DNA of 64,000 nt from Limosilactobacillus pulli (GCF_947381555.1 NZ_CANCWQ010000003.1:1-64000), one strand, 5' to 3'. Numbered from the stretch's first letter, positions 44,138-53,102 are shown. The notes: generated by a model from the sequence alone, not told the origin. Numbers and translations: made by a program.

Positions 44138-45160
44138 TTAACGCGTACTGGATGCGGTCGTCTGCGTTGACGAAGCAGTCGTCGAACTTGAACTCAAGTT
44201 GCTTGCACTAGTCGTTGATGAAGTGCTTTGTGATGAGCTGGTTGCCGTCGTCGATGAAGAAGTCGATGAGGCTGAGGACGATTGCGTGGTATTGCCAAGC
44301 TTGATCGTGACCGTCCGCGTGTTTGGATAAGTGTTGCTTTGCGTCAGATCAAGCGTAGTATTGCCGAGCTTGACCGTCGTTGCACTGGCATTGCCAAGCG
44401 TTAAGACGATTGTTTGCGCGCTCTTGGCAATCTTGATCGTTTCCGTTTGGTTGGCACTCATCGTCTTGCTTAGACGCTGTGAGTTGTCTACCGTTACGGC
44501 ATTCCAAGCCTGGCCGGAAGTCTTGATCGTCAGCGCCGTGTCCTTGCTCAAGGCATCGCCGGTAAACGTAACGGCACTGCTGGTCCGATTCGTTGCCGTC
44601 AGCTTAATATTACTTGACGTTTTCTTTGAGCTTGATGAAGACTTCTTTTTACTTGAGCTGGAAGACTTCTTGCTTGATTCACCGGAAACCTTAACCGAGC
44701 TGTTGTCAATCTTAGTTGATGAATCCTTGTGGCTGCGGACGATTGCCGTCAGCCAGATAGCAGCCAAAACCACGATAACGACAATAATTGCAATCAGTGT
44801 TGGCAGATACTTTCTGGCATCGTTGACCTTGGTAAGCTTGCGTTTTGAAGTAGCCCGGGTCTCAACGGCTTGAGCAATATGTTCTGAATATTCATCAGTC
44901 TTGGCTTTAGGCAGATCGTCATCGTATTCCTTTAACAAGTCCTCGCCGTCCAGGCCAACCGTATCGGCATACTGCTTGACAAACGCCCGTACGTAAAAGT
45001 CACCAGGCAGCTCATCAAATTTTTCGTCTTCGATGGCAATCAAGTAGCGCTTTTGAATCTTGGTTGCCTGCTGCAGGTCATCGAGGGTCAATCCCTTGGC
45101 TACCCGAGCATCATGAAGCTTTTTACCAACTTCTGGTCGTTTTTCTTCGTTTTCACTCAT
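44138..45160 (-). CDS. RodZ/YmfM-like helix-turn-helix membrane protein
   Basis: 340 residues. A cytoplasmic XRE-type helix-turn-helix (VGKKLHDARVAKGLTLDDLQQATKIQKRYLIAIE, about 11-44), basic juxtamembrane segment, one transmembrane helix (about 122-142), then an outside part with a Ser/Lys-rich stalk (about 155-185), a beta-rich DUF4115 domain (about 190-290) and a Ser/Thr-rich tail of about 60 residues. RodZ links the MreB cytoskeleton to wall synthesis and cell length control; mreBCD lie about 6 kb away. The terminal Ser/Thr tail is unusually long. Confidence 0.88.
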   Translation of the reverse strand: MSENEEKRPEVGKKLHDARVAKGLTLDDLQQATKIQKRYLIAIEDEKFDELPGDFYVRAFVKQYADTVGLDGEDLLKEYDDDLPKAKTDEYSEHIAQAVETRATSKRKLTKVNDARKYLPTLIAIIVVIVVLAAIWLTAIVRSHKDSSTKIDNSSVKVSGESSKKSSSSSKKKSSSSSKKTSSNIKLTATNRTSSAVTFTGDALSKDTALTIKTSGQAWNAVTVDNSQRLSKTMSANQTETIKIAKSAQTIVLTLGNASATTVKLGNTTLDLTQSNTYPNTRTVTIKLGNTTQSSSASSTSSSTTATSSSQSTSSTTSASNLSSSSTTASSTQTTASSTR

Positions 45161-45243
45161 ACCTAATCCTCATTCTTTATTAAATTTGTCCATAACCTAG
45201 ACCAGTATAGCATACTATCACCACGACAAATTTTAAGAAACGC

Positions 45244-46542
45244 TTATTTCGTCGGTGGCACAATCTGATAGACCGAGAGTCGTTCAGGCTTAATAAACTG
45301 ATCGATTGCAGTCGTCAATTCATCATATTCAATACCACGCAAAATCTCGATCTCATCAAGCAGCGTAGCATGATCAAAGTAGCCGCCGCCATAAAGCACC
45401 GCTATGTTTTCTGGTGAGTCCAACTGATTGATTAAACGGCCCAGCATCGCATGCTTAATGTCTTCAAACTGATTCTTGACTGCTTCTAGCTGTTTAGGAG
45501 CTTCTTTTAAAATCTGAATCATGGCATCGCTAAATTGCTCCATCTGATCCGTATCCGTGCTGAACGTTGCCAGATGAAAGCCGCGCTGAATCTCAAAATT
45601 ATAGTTAAACGAGTCATCAATAATACCCGCATCATATAATCGCAAAAAATTGGCCGAGGTCTCGTCAAACAGCATTGCCAAAAGCAGATTGATCCGCCAC
45701 TTATAAAGCAGCCGCTGTTTGCCATCGTCAAGCTGCTGAATACCACGCAATCCAACCATGACCTTGGGACGTTCAACCGCCATCGTCAGCGTACGAAATG
45801 GAATCACGTCATTGGCATCTGGATCGCTGATCACAGCCAGGCGCTTAGGCAGACTAGGTGTATCGAAATGCTTTTGGGCCTGATTCTGCTCAACCCACGC
45901 TAAGGTCTGATCAATGTCAAGCTTGCCAGCAATAAACAGATTCATATTGGCTGGCTGATAAAACGTTCGATAGGCATCATAAAGCATTTCAGCCGTAATT
46001 TTTTGAATTGATTCCTGCGTACCAGCAATATCAATGCGCATCGGATCATTAGGATACAGATTGCCCAGCATCCCCAAATACAGTCGCCAGCCAGGATCGT
46101 CATTGTACATAGTGATTTCTTGACCAATGATCCCCTTTTCTTTTGCCACAGTCTGCTCAGTAAAATATGGATCCTGTACAAAATCCAGTAATACATCTAG
46201 ATTTTCATGCAGATGTGAAGTTGTTGAAAACAGGTAGCGCGTCTGCGTGAAGCTGGTAAATGCATTGGCATCGGCTCCCAGCCTGCCAAACAGATCAAAG
46301 GCATCATGATCAGCCTTTTCAAACATCTTATGTTCCAAAAAATGCGCTACGCCGTCTGGAAGCGTCAACAGCTCATCTTTTCCAACCGGCACAAATGCAT
46401 TGTCGATTGAGCCAAACTCAGTCGACAAAACGGCATAGGTCTTGTGAAAGCTTTCCATTGGCAGCATGGTTACTAAAAGACCATTTGTCAGGCGTTGTTG
46501 ATACACGGTTTGATTAAATTTTGGATATTTAAACTGCTGCAT
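45244..46542 (-). CDS. M16 metallopeptidase-like YmfH/YfmH
   Basis: 432 residues, inverzincin (M16) family. The zinc motif HFLEH is present in GVAHFLEHKMFEK (residues 65-77), with the distal Glu in the KEKGIIGQEITMY region (near 134-146), so it may be the catalytic partner. In B. subtilis YmfF/YmfH are among proteins required for 5-aminopentanol modification of elongation factor P. Its ATG overlaps the ymfF stop by 1 bp, so the pair is translationally coupled. Confidence 0.9.
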   Translation of the reverse strand: MQQFKYPKFNQTVYQQRLTNGLLVTMLPMESFHKTYAVLSTEFGSIDNAFVPVGKDELLTLPDGVAHFLEHKMFEKADHDAFDLFGRLGADANAFTSFTQTRYLFSTTSHLHENLDVLLDFVQDPYFTEQTVAKEKGIIGQEITMYNDDPGWRLYLGMLGNLYPNDPMRIDIAGTQESIQKITAEMLYDAYRTFYQPANMNLFIAGKLDIDQTLAWVEQNQAQKHFDTPSLPKRLAVISDPDANDVIPFRTLTMAVERPKVMVGLRGIQQLDDGKQRLLYKWRINLLLAMLFDETSANFLRLYDAGIIDDSFNYNFEIQRGFHLATFSTDTDQMEQFSDAMIQILKEAPKQLEAVKNQFEDIKHAMLGRLINQLDSPENIAVLYGGGYFDHATLLDEIEILRGIEYDELTTAIDQFIKPERLSVYQIVPPTK

Positions 46543-47798
46543 TATTCTTCACCATCCAAAAAATAGACTGCCTGCAGCTGAAGCTTTTGAGCCAATTTAG
46601 CAACCTGGTCGTGACTAACCTGCTGCAACGACTCAACGACGTTTTCAGCCGGCAGGTGGTTGCTCATACAGTCAACCAGCCAGTGTTCAACGATACCGCC
46701 AGGTGCATCCAGACCGGTTTGATACTGGTTGATCAAGGCATCCTTAACTTCTTGCATAACCATTTCGGTAAAGTCACCTGCTTGAACTGCTTTGACCTGA
46801 GCTTCGATTAGTTGCTGGGCTTGGGATCGGTTTTGTGCATCAATCCCGGTTTGAATTGCCAAATGACTGCTGAACAATCGTAATTGACTAGAGGCATAAT
46901 AAGCCAGGCTGGCTTTTTCACGCACATTGGCAAACAGCTTGGAATATGGCGTGCCGCCCAGGATTCCATTCATGACCAAGGCTGCATAGTAGTTCTCATC
47001 ACGATAAAAAACCGGAAAATGATAGGCCAGATTCAATTTGGCCTGGTTAACGTCTTGATGCTCAGTCAATTCACGCACGCGATGATGAAATGGCTGACGA
47101 TAGCAGACATCTTGTGGCAATGGTGACTGACGTGGCTTTAATGGCCACTGACTAAACAAATCAAATACCATTTGCGGATCCACGTTGCCATAAACGAAGA
47201 TATCAACCTGATCATGATCAAGCATATCATGATAGGTTGAAACCAGTGATGATGGCGTAATCTTTTCTAGATCTTTTAAACGGCCATAGCTGGGAATGCG
47301 CATCAAAGAGCTCTGATCATAATAAAGACGATCCAATTGCCAGGCTGCATAATATTGCTTATTTTCCTTGATTGAGGCTAATTCGTTAACGACATTTTGC
47401 CGCTGTGTCTTAAAGGTTGCCTCATCAAAAGCACCATCTTTAATCAGTGGACAAAAGATCATCTGATATAAAATCTCAACCAGGCTGGCAAAAACGCCCG
47501 GCTGTGCAAACCGATCATCGACTGCCTCAGCACGGACTCGTAGCGTATGCGCATAGCCAATGCGACCGACGCTGGCACTGGCATCGGCACCATACAGATG
47601 ATTTAGTGCCTTGGCAAATGCCGTCTGTGTTGGATATTTGGCCGTGCTGGTCTCCAAAAGATTAGCCAATAGGTTGCGTGATGCCGGATTGTCAACGGTT
47701 TGCGGCGTAGCAAAGTTGACCAGGATTCGATTAACGTGAAACCGTGACGTCGGCTTGACATGCAGTCTGACGCCTGGCTGCAGATTAAAATCCACCAT
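46542..47798 (-). CDS. M16 metallopeptidase-like YmfF/YfmF (inactive partner)
   Basis: 418 residues, M16-like. At the site where the zinc motif would lie the sequence reads NLLANLLETSTAKYPT, with no HxxEH, so this partner is predicted to lack peptidase activity, as is usual for YmfF. The R/Y region (FANVREKASLAYYASSQL near 288-305) typical of the noncatalytic half is intact. Forms a heterodimer with YmfH by inference from M16 pairs. GAGGGT precedes ATG 47798. Confidence 0.88.
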   Translation of the reverse strand: MVDFNLQPGVRLHVKPTSRFHVNRILVNFATPQTVDNPASRNLLANLLETSTAKYPTQTAFAKALNHLYGADASASVGRIGYAHTLRVRAEAVDDRFAQPGVFASLVEILYQMIFCPLIKDGAFDEATFKTQRQNVVNELASIKENKQYYAAWQLDRLYYDQSSLMRIPSYGRLKDLEKITPSSLVSTYHDMLDHDQVDIFVYGNVDPQMVFDLFSQWPLKPRQSPLPQDVCYRQPFHHRVRELTEHQDVNQAKLNLAYHFPVFYRDENYYAALVMNGILGGTPYSKLFANVREKASLAYYASSQLRLFSSHLAIQTGIDAQNRSQAQQLIEAQVKAVQAGDFTEMVMQEVKDALINQYQTGLDAPGGIVEHWLVDCMSNHLPAENVVESLQQVSHDQVAKLAQKLQLQAVYFLDGEE

Positions 47799-47896
47799 AT
47801 TACCCTCATTTCCAAATTAATTGACGAATTGCAATCGTCATGTTTCATTCTTGCTGATAGATACAATATTTCATCTTACTTGATTCTACGATAAAT

Positions 47897-47931
47897 TACA
47901 AACGAGGACGCGCTGGTGCACGTCCTCGTTG
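47897..47931 (-). terminator. Terminator of the amino-acid ABC operon
   Basis: On the complement AACGAGGACGTGCAC and GCGCGTCCTCGTT form the stem, followed by TGTAATTT. It follows the binding protein gene stop by about 12 bp. Confidence 0.7.
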
Positions 47932-47941
47932 ATAAATGATT

Positions 47942-48787
47942 TTATTTTTTAACTGGCCCCAGGTAATTGCTGCTGATGCCAAACCATTTCTTATTGATCC
48001 GACGCAGTTCGCCATTCTTTTGCAGTTTGGCCAGGCCTTCATTGACCTTCTTTTGCAGCGTCTTATCACCCTTGCGCATGCCCACGGCAAAATAGTCTTG
48101 CGGCATCTTCGAGTCAGTATAGACTTGATAGGCCGAACTGTCTTTTTGGTGCTTGATGTAGTAGTCGGCATAGACCTCATCCATCAAGATCCCTTGAATT
48201 CGGTTGGCATTCAAATCGATAAATGCATCAGGGAAGGTATCATAGAGCACGGCTTTGTGATTTTTAATGCGGTCTTTCAGCAGCTTAGGGTATTCATCCA
48301 AGACCGCAGCCCCCGTTGAACCATTTTGAACCCCCAAGCTCTTGCCTTTCATATCACTGAAATTATTGATGTGATCTTTTTTCTTGGTAACCAAGACCTG
48401 CTTGTTAAGCAAGTAGACTCGGCTAAAGGCAACCTTTTTGGCTCGTTGCGGAGTCACTGAATAACCATTCCATAATAGATCAATGGTCCCGTTTTTCAGT
48501 TCGGTTTCTTTCATCGACCAGTCGATCGTTTGAAAATCAACCTTGATGCCATACTGCTTAAACACTGCCTTGGCCAGATCGATGTCATAGCCCACCAACT
48601 TGCCGTTTTTTTGGCGAAAGCCCATTGGCACGAAACTATCATCAAGGCCAATCACTACCTTGCCGCGTCGCTGAATCTGCTTCCAGGTATCCTGTGTGTT
48701 GGCACGCTGCGTTACGTTTTCGCAGCCGCTCAGCAGCATGACCGGCAAGATCAGCAGCAACAGCAGCCAATACTTAAACTTCTTCAA
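47942..48787 (-). CDS. Amino-acid ABC transporter substrate-binding lipoprotein
   Basis: About 281 residues, solute-binding protein family 3 (polar amino acids). A short basic start and hydrophobic stretch lead to the lipobox LLSGC (Cys about residue 22), so it is lipid-anchored outside the membrane. Family motifs: GKVVIGLDDSFVPMGFRQKNGKLVGYDIDLAKAV and MKETELKNGTIDLLWNGYSVTPQR. TTG 48787 is preferred to ATG 48802 since GGGGG lies about 9 nt before it and no site precedes the ATG. Ligand is unknown; the T-box of the operon suggests histidine. Confidence 0.9.
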   Translation of the reverse strand: MKKFKYWLLLLLILPVMLLSGCENVTQRANTQDTWKQIQRRGKVVIGLDDSFVPMGFRQKNGKLVGYDIDLAKAVFKQYGIKVDFQTIDWSMKETELKNGTIDLLWNGYSVTPQRAKKVAFSRVYLLNKQVLVTKKKDHINNFSDMKGKSLGVQNGSTGAAVLDEYPKLLKDRIKNHKAVLYDTFPDAFIDLNANRIQGILMDEVYADYYIKHQKDSSAYQVYTDSKMPQDYFAVGMRKGDKTLQKKVNEGLAKLQKNGELRRINKKWFGISSNYLGPVKK

Positions 48788-48804
48788 TTTTCCTGCCCCC
48801 ATTT

Positions 48805-49446
48805 TTATTGCTGATCCAAGGCCTTAACCTGCAAAATATCGTCAGCAACTTTTTGAGCAAAGTCCATATCGTGCGTAACCACCAGTTGCGTCATGCCGTC
48901 TTTTTTCAAGCCAAGAATCAATTTGGCCACTTCATCTCGCAAATTGGGGTCAAGTGCTGAGGTCGGCTCGTCATAGCAAAGAATTTTGGGCTTCATTGCC
49001 AGGGCCCGTGCAATCGCCACCCGCTGCTTTTGACCACCTGACAGCTGGTATGGATAAAGATCACCTTTGCCGTCCAGACCAAGTTCTTTTAAAAGCTCTT
49101 CAGCATCTTTTTGAGCCTCATCTTTGGACTTTTTCAAAACCAAGGTTGGTGCCAAGGTGACGTTTTCAAGCACCGACAGATTCGGAAAGAGATTAAAGTC
49201 TTGAAAAACAACGCCAATTACACTGTCAGAGCGTTCCGTTCCTTGAGGATCAAAAGGACGGCCATCAATCAAGAATTTACCGCTGTCGGCTGCTTCCAAC
49301 CCGGTAATGCAGCGCAAAAGCGTCGTCTTACCGGCACCGGATGGACCAACGATGCATAAAATCTCGCCATCTTTAACCGTTAGATTGACACCGTCCAAAA
49401 TTTGACGACCGCCAAAACTTTTTTTCAGTTCCTGTACTTCCAGCAT
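48805..49446 (-). CDS. Amino-acid ABC transporter ATP-binding protein
   Basis: 213 residues. Walker A GPSGAGKTT (near 35-43), Q loop VFQDFNLFP (near 82), signature LSGGQKQR (near 131), Walker B ILCYDEPTSALDP (near 150-162) and H loop VTHDMDFA are intact. It is somewhat shorter than the usual 240, ending soon after the H loop (ILQVKALDQQ). ATG 49446 is chosen because AGGAGG is 8 nt upstream, versus 2 nt for the ATG at 49452. Works with the permease and binding protein on either side. Confidence 0.93.
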   Translation of the reverse strand: MLEVQELKKSFGGRQILDGVNLTVKDGEILCIVGPSGAGKTTLLRCITGLEAADSGKFLIDGRPFDPQGTERSDSVIGVVFQDFNLFPNLSVLENVTLAPTLVLKKSKDEAQKDAEELLKELGLDGKGDLYPYQLSGGQKQRVAIARALAMKPKILCYDEPTSALDPNLRDEVAKLILGLKKDGMTQLVVTHDMDFAQKVADDILQVKALDQQ

Positions 49447-49461
49447 ATTCATGGCCTCCTT

Positions 49462-50109
49462 TTATCTAAAGTATGAGTAGCGCTTTTCAACCTTGTTTAG
49501 GATAAACGTGCAGATCCCAATCAAAATCAGATAGATCAAGCCGACCAAAAGCAATGGTACCAGCGTTACGTCTCGTGCCGTGGCAACGTTGCCGGCCCGC
49601 AGCAGATCGCCAAGTCCAATTACGTATACCAAGGATGAGTCTTTGACCAAGTTGATGACTTCATTACCAATCGAAGGAATCACGATCTTGACCACCTGTG
49701 GGATCACAATCTTGCGCAGCGTCTGACCATAGCTCAAGCGCAGTACTCGTGCAGCTTCGTATTGGCCTTGATCAATGGATTGAAAGCCGCCACGGAAAAT
49801 TTCAGCAAAGTAGGCACCATAGTTAAGAATAAAGGCAAACAAAGCCGCATCATAGCGTTGAAAGACAATTCCGACAATCGGCAAACCGTAAAAGACAAAG
49901 ATCAGCTGCAGCAAAAGTGGCGTTCCTCGCATCAGCCAGACATAGATCTCAAGGATCCACTGCAGCGGCCGGAACTTAGACGTTAACCCCAAGCTGACCA
50001 AAATTCCCAAAGGCAATGAGCCAATCAGCGTCCAGAAAAAAAGCTTCAAGGTCATGCCGGCGCCCTGCAAAAGCGACGGCAGAATCTCCATAACGTAGTG
50101 CATTGACAT
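49462..50109 (-). CDS. Amino-acid ABC transporter permease (HisMQ type)
   Basis: 215 residues from ATG 50109 with GAGGGAGG 7 nt before. Five membrane segments; the HEAAR-type loop is QYEAARVLRLSYGQTLRKIVIPQ (near 123-145) and the family N-terminal motif GAGMTLKLFFWTLIGSLPLGILVSLGLTS. The first gene of a three-gene operon (permease, ATPase, binding protein). The open frame continues into the leader, but that part is T-box terminator sequence. Confidence 0.93.
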   Translation of the reverse strand: MSMHYVMEILPSLLQGAGMTLKLFFWTLIGSLPLGILVSLGLTSKFRPLQWILEIYVWLMRGTPLLLQLIFVFYGLPIVGIVFQRYDAALFAFILNYGAYFAEIFRGGFQSIDQGQYEAARVLRLSYGQTLRKIVIPQVVKIVIPSIGNEVINLVKDSSLVYVIGLGDLLRAGNVATARDVTLVPLLLVGLIYLILIGICTFILNKVEKRYSYFR

Positions 50110-50135
50110 AATAAAACCTCCCTCAAATGCTTCGA

Positions 50136-50530
50136 TAACAAAAAACGTCCCCAACAGTCACCTTGACTGTCGAGGACGCCGTAGCGTGATCCCACCTCGG
50201 ATTTACAAAGGCTTCACAGCCAGTGCCTCATCAAGTTCAAATCTTCAAGGAAAGCAAAAACGCCCCCGAGCACATGGCTCAGAGGGCGTTGCCGCGGTTC
50301 CACCTCATCATTGCAGCCGGCTCACGCCAGGCTGCCTCAGCGAGTTCAAATTTAAACTCTGTGCTGTAACGGGCTTCCCCGGAGCGACTTACTCGATTCA
50401 ATCGCCCAACTCGCAGATGTGATTCACTGTTGTCCTCTGGTCGCTTCCCATCAACCGCGACTCGCTGAGCAGATGACTAAACAGCTACTAGTCTGTTCTT
50501 TGTTTTTGTTATCGTTTTTTAATAATTGTC
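50136..50530 (-). promoter_or_regulatory. T-box leader with tandem antiterminator modules
   Basis: Read on the complement, one stem I region (about 50365-50480) is followed by two related modules. Module A (about 50255-50350) has antiterminator core AGGTGGAACCGCG (50293-50305) and terminator CGCCC...GGGCGTTTTT. Module B (about 50136-50245) has AGGTGGGATCACG (50185-50197) and terminator GTCC...GGACGTTTTTT. Both begin with TTTGAACT-x-x-TGAGGCA. GAATCACA near 50414-50423 is the candidate specifier region: aligned to the valS leader (GAA-N-codon) it gives CAC, histidine. Confidence 0.8.
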
Positions 50531-50533
50531 AGT

Positions 50534-50562
50534 ATCTTACTATCATCCTGCGATCTTGTCAA
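50534..50562 (-). promoter_or_regulatory. Promoter of the T-box/ABC operon
   Basis: Perfect -35 TTGACA (50557-50562), 17-nt spacer and -10 TAAGAT (50534-50539) on the complement, beginning 16 bp before the mreD stop codon side. Confidence 0.8.
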
Positions 50563-50577
50563 TACTTCTGTGTAAAT

Positions 50578-51114
50578 TTAGCGCCGCTCTGTATCGGCAG
50601 CCCAGGTAATCAGCTTTTGCAACGGCAGGTACAAAACTATCAAGTAAACCAGGTTCAATGCTAAAGTCGGCAAGAGCGTGTCCAGCAAAAAGCCAGTCAA
50701 GCCAACCTTGGCAATGCCAATCGCTGCATAGGCCCAATAATTAAAAAACTCAAAAACCACCAGATCAATCAAGAAAATCAAAATAATTATCGGAAAGCTC
50801 GGTGTCATATATTTAGCCAGTAATTTGGTTAAGCCAACAACCATCGGATAAAGAAACATAAATAGGCCCAAGATTCCAGAATAATAAAGGTCGCAGACAA
50901 TCCCTGCTGCCACTGCAAAGCCCATTAGCGGAATTTGCACGTCGCCTTCAAAAAAATAGGCGCAGACCAGCCAGACAATCACCAGCTGGCTAACCATTGC
51001 GTATGGGTAATGAAAGAAAAAGTCCGCAAAGACCCTGCTTAAAGAGCCATCCAGAAACAGTGCAACAAACAGGCCCAAGGGAAATACGTATTTCAACCGG
51101 GATAATCTATACAT
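50578..51114 (-). CDS. mreD: Rod shape-determining protein MreD
   Basis: 178 residues, wholly hydrophobic with about five membrane segments, following mreC by 12 bp. Sequence identity in this family is weak; the call rests on the mreB-mreC-mreD order plus size and topology (LIVWLVCAYFFEGD, LLAKYMTPSFPIIILIFL). It belongs to the elongasome, which directs lateral wall synthesis. The usual lactobacillus neighbours minC/minD do not follow. Confidence 0.9.
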   Translation of the reverse strand: MYRLSRLKYVFPLGLFVALFLDGSLSRVFADFFFHYPYAMVSQLVIVWLVCAYFFEGDVQIPLMGFAVAAGIVCDLYYSGILGLFMFLYPMVVGLTKLLAKYMTPSFPIIILIFLIDLVVFEFFNYWAYAAIGIAKVGLTGFLLDTLLPTLALNLVYLIVLYLPLQKLITWAADTERR

Positions 51115-51126
51115 GTCGCACCGCCT

Positions 51127-51978
51127 CTAATCGTTTAATTCCGCTACCGTAACGATATTGATCTCATTAAAGTTGGTGGCTGGCTTGATGTAGACTTTCT
51201 TAGCCAAACCATAATCGTCCTTACCGATGCGAGAGACCTTACCGACATAGAGCCCTTTAGGCGTAATCCCGCCCATTCCGTTGGTCATGACCTTGGCGCC
51301 TTTTTTGATTTTAGCCGTTGAGGTTACCTGACCCATGATCAATTCATTGGTTCTGGCATTGTAGCCGGTAATAATCCCGTTAACGTTTTTGCCATCCGAG
51401 CCATTAATCACTATTGAAAAACGGTTGGATGACTCGCTGGTATCACTGAGCAGTTCAACCTTACTGTTGGTCTTGTTAACCTCAGAGACGCGACCAATCA
51501 AGCCACCACCAGAAAGCACTGGCATATTTTTCTTAATGCCGCTGGTCTGTCCCTTATTGATGACCAACTGTTGCTGCCATGACGAAGGTGTTCTTGACAT
51601 TACGGCCGCACTGACGGTTGAATAGTCCGTTAGTGAGCTTTTAAGCTTCAGTTCAGCTTTAAGCTCCTTATTTTCTTTGGCCAGCGTTTGATCGCGAACC
51701 TTAACCTGCGCCAGTTCAGAAACTTTTTGCTTGAGTTCACGATTTTCCGTGTAGGCATTCATCAATTCAGAAACTGAGCTGACGCCACTTTGGACTGCAT
51801 TAACCGGATAGGCCACAATGTCATCAGCAAAACCAACGATGTCATTGCCAAACTGCTGAATCAGTGGCGGTGTCGAACGACGATTGCGCATGGCAACCGA
51901 GCCACCCATCAAGCCAAAGCAGGCCACCAGAATTACCACTGTAATTACCAAGCGGCGATTCGAAAAAAACTTCTGCAT
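51127..51978 (-). CDS. mreC: Rod shape-determining protein MreC
   Basis: 283 residues from ATG 51978, preceded by GGAGGATAAAA. Membrane helix at about 8-29, coiled-coil segment at about 60-110 (ENRELKQKVSELAQVKVRDQTLAKENKEL), then the double beta-barrel domain ending near GLAKKVYIKPATNFNEINIVTV. Bridges MreB to outside wall enzymes. The spacer to mreB holds a GC-rich hairpin, which could lower expression compared with mreB. Confidence 0.95.
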   Translation of the reverse strand: MQKFFSNRRLVITVVILVACFGLMGGSVAMRNRRSTPPLIQQFGNDIVGFADDIVAYPVNAVQSGVSSVSELMNAYTENRELKQKVSELAQVKVRDQTLAKENKELKAELKLKSSLTDYSTVSAAVMSRTPSSWQQQLVINKGQTSGIKKNMPVLSGGGLIGRVSEVNKTNSKVELLSDTSESSNRFSIVINGSDGKNVNGIITGYNARTNELIMGQVTSTAKIKKGAKVMTNGMGGITPKGLYVGKVSRIGKDDYGLAKKVYIKPATNFNEINIVTVAELND

Positions 51979-52008
51979 TTTTATCCTCCAATGCATCCAG
52001 ATACATTT

Positions 52009-52053
52009 AACGGGGCTGGGCAAAACAAATCGTTTTGCGACCAGCCCCGCCCT
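52009..52053 (-). terminator. GC-rich hairpin between mreB and mreC
   Basis: GGGGCTGG-GCAAAAC and GTTTTGC-CCAGCCCC form a long stem about 40 bp past the mreB stop. There is no good T tract, so it may be an attenuator, an mRNA stability element or a repeat. Confidence 0.55.
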
Positions 52054-52094
52054 GTTAACTGTATATCAGTTATTCTCTTTACTCTGAATCGTGA

Positions 52095-53102
52095 CTACTT
52101 GCTCTTTTTCATCACGTCGATGCTCTTCAGTGACTCACCAGTCCCGATAGCAACGCAGTCTAATGGATCATTGGCGATAAATACCGGTACTTTGGTAGCG
52201 TCGGCAATAACCTCTGGCAAATGCTTAAGCAAGGCACCGCCACCAGTCAGGACGATCCCATGATCAATGACATCAGCCGCAATTTCAGGCGAGGTTTCTT
52301 CCAACGTTCCCTTGATGGCTTCAATGATGGCTTCCACAACGTCTTGCAAAGCATTGGAGACGTCAACCGCCGAAACTTCCTTGGTTTGTGGCAGACCGGT
52401 TACCAGGTCACGACCGCGAACCTCAGTCGTGCCCATTTCCTTAGCTGCTTCAACCGAAGCTGAGCCGATATCCCACTTGAGCTTTTCGGCCGTCCGTTCA
52501 CCGATCAGCAGGTTCTTGTTTTGACGAACGAATTGAGCAATTGCATCGTTCATCTTGTCCCCAGCCATTCGAATCGAGCGGCTGGAAACAATCCCACCAA
52601 GCGAGATCGTAGCAACATCGGTCGTACCACCACCAATATCAACAACCATGCTGCCAGTTGGGTCCATAACCGGCAGACCAGCACCAATTGCAGCTGCAAA
52701 AGGCTCTTCGATCACATAGGCATCTCGAGCACCGGCAACCCGCGTCGCGTCAATTACGGCACGCTTTTCAACTTCCGTAACGCCGCTTGGTACGCAGACC
52801 ATTACATATGGCTTGCCGCCGTTTTTACCCAAGGCCTTTTCCATGTAGTGCTTCATCATGGCAACCGTCGTGTCATAATCAGCAATTACGCCGTCTTTCA
52901 TTGGGCGAATTGCCACGATGCTTGCTGGCGTACGGCCGATCATGTCGCGTGCTTCTTCGCCAACCGCAATGACCTCGCCGCTCTTTTTGTTGCGAGCAAC
53001 TACGGATGGTTCACGCAAAACGATGCCCTTGCCTTCAATGTAAACAATAGTATTGGCCGTCCCAAGGTCGATGCCAATATTTTTTGCTCCAATTCCTAGC
53101 AA
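52095..53102 (-). CDS. mreB: Actin-like rod shape protein MreB
   Basis: 335 residues starting at TTG 53102 (giving LLGIGAKNIGIDLGTANT), preceded by AAGGGA; the longer open frame to 53231 adds an unrelated hydrophobic run. Actin-fold signatures: phosphate 1 IGIDLGTANT (residues 9-18), phosphate 2 MVVDIGGGTTDVA (near 157-169), adenosine motif GIVLTGGGALL (near 285-295). Polymerises under the membrane to guide lateral wall growth. Full length for the family. Confidence 0.97.
   Translation of the reverse strand: MLGIGAKNIGIDLGTANTIVYIEGKGIVLREPSVVARNKKSGEVIAVGEEARDMIGRTPASIVAIRPMKDGVIADYDTTVAMMKHYMEKALGKNGGKPYVMVCVPSGVTEVEKRAVIDATRVAGARDAYVIEEPFAAAIGAGLPVMDPTGSMVVDIGGGTTDVATISLGGIVSSRSIRMAGDKMNDAIAQFVRQNKNLLIGERTAEKLKWDIGSASVEAAKEMGTTEVRGRDLVTGLPQTKEVSAVDVSNALQDVVEAIIEAIKGTLEETSPEIAADVIDHGIVLTGGGALLKHLPEVIADATKVPVFIANDPLDCVAIGTGESLKSIDVMKKSK

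Noticed and set aside
44138..44330. Ser/Thr-rich tail of the RodZ-like protein as a possible LPXTG or wall-anchor region
   Set aside because: No sorting signal or hydrophobic C-terminus is present; it is just a low-complexity end.
50110..50154. Permease N-terminal extension (15 residues)
   Set aside because: This part lies just after the T-box terminator and has no ribosome site; GAGGGAGG points to ATG 50109.
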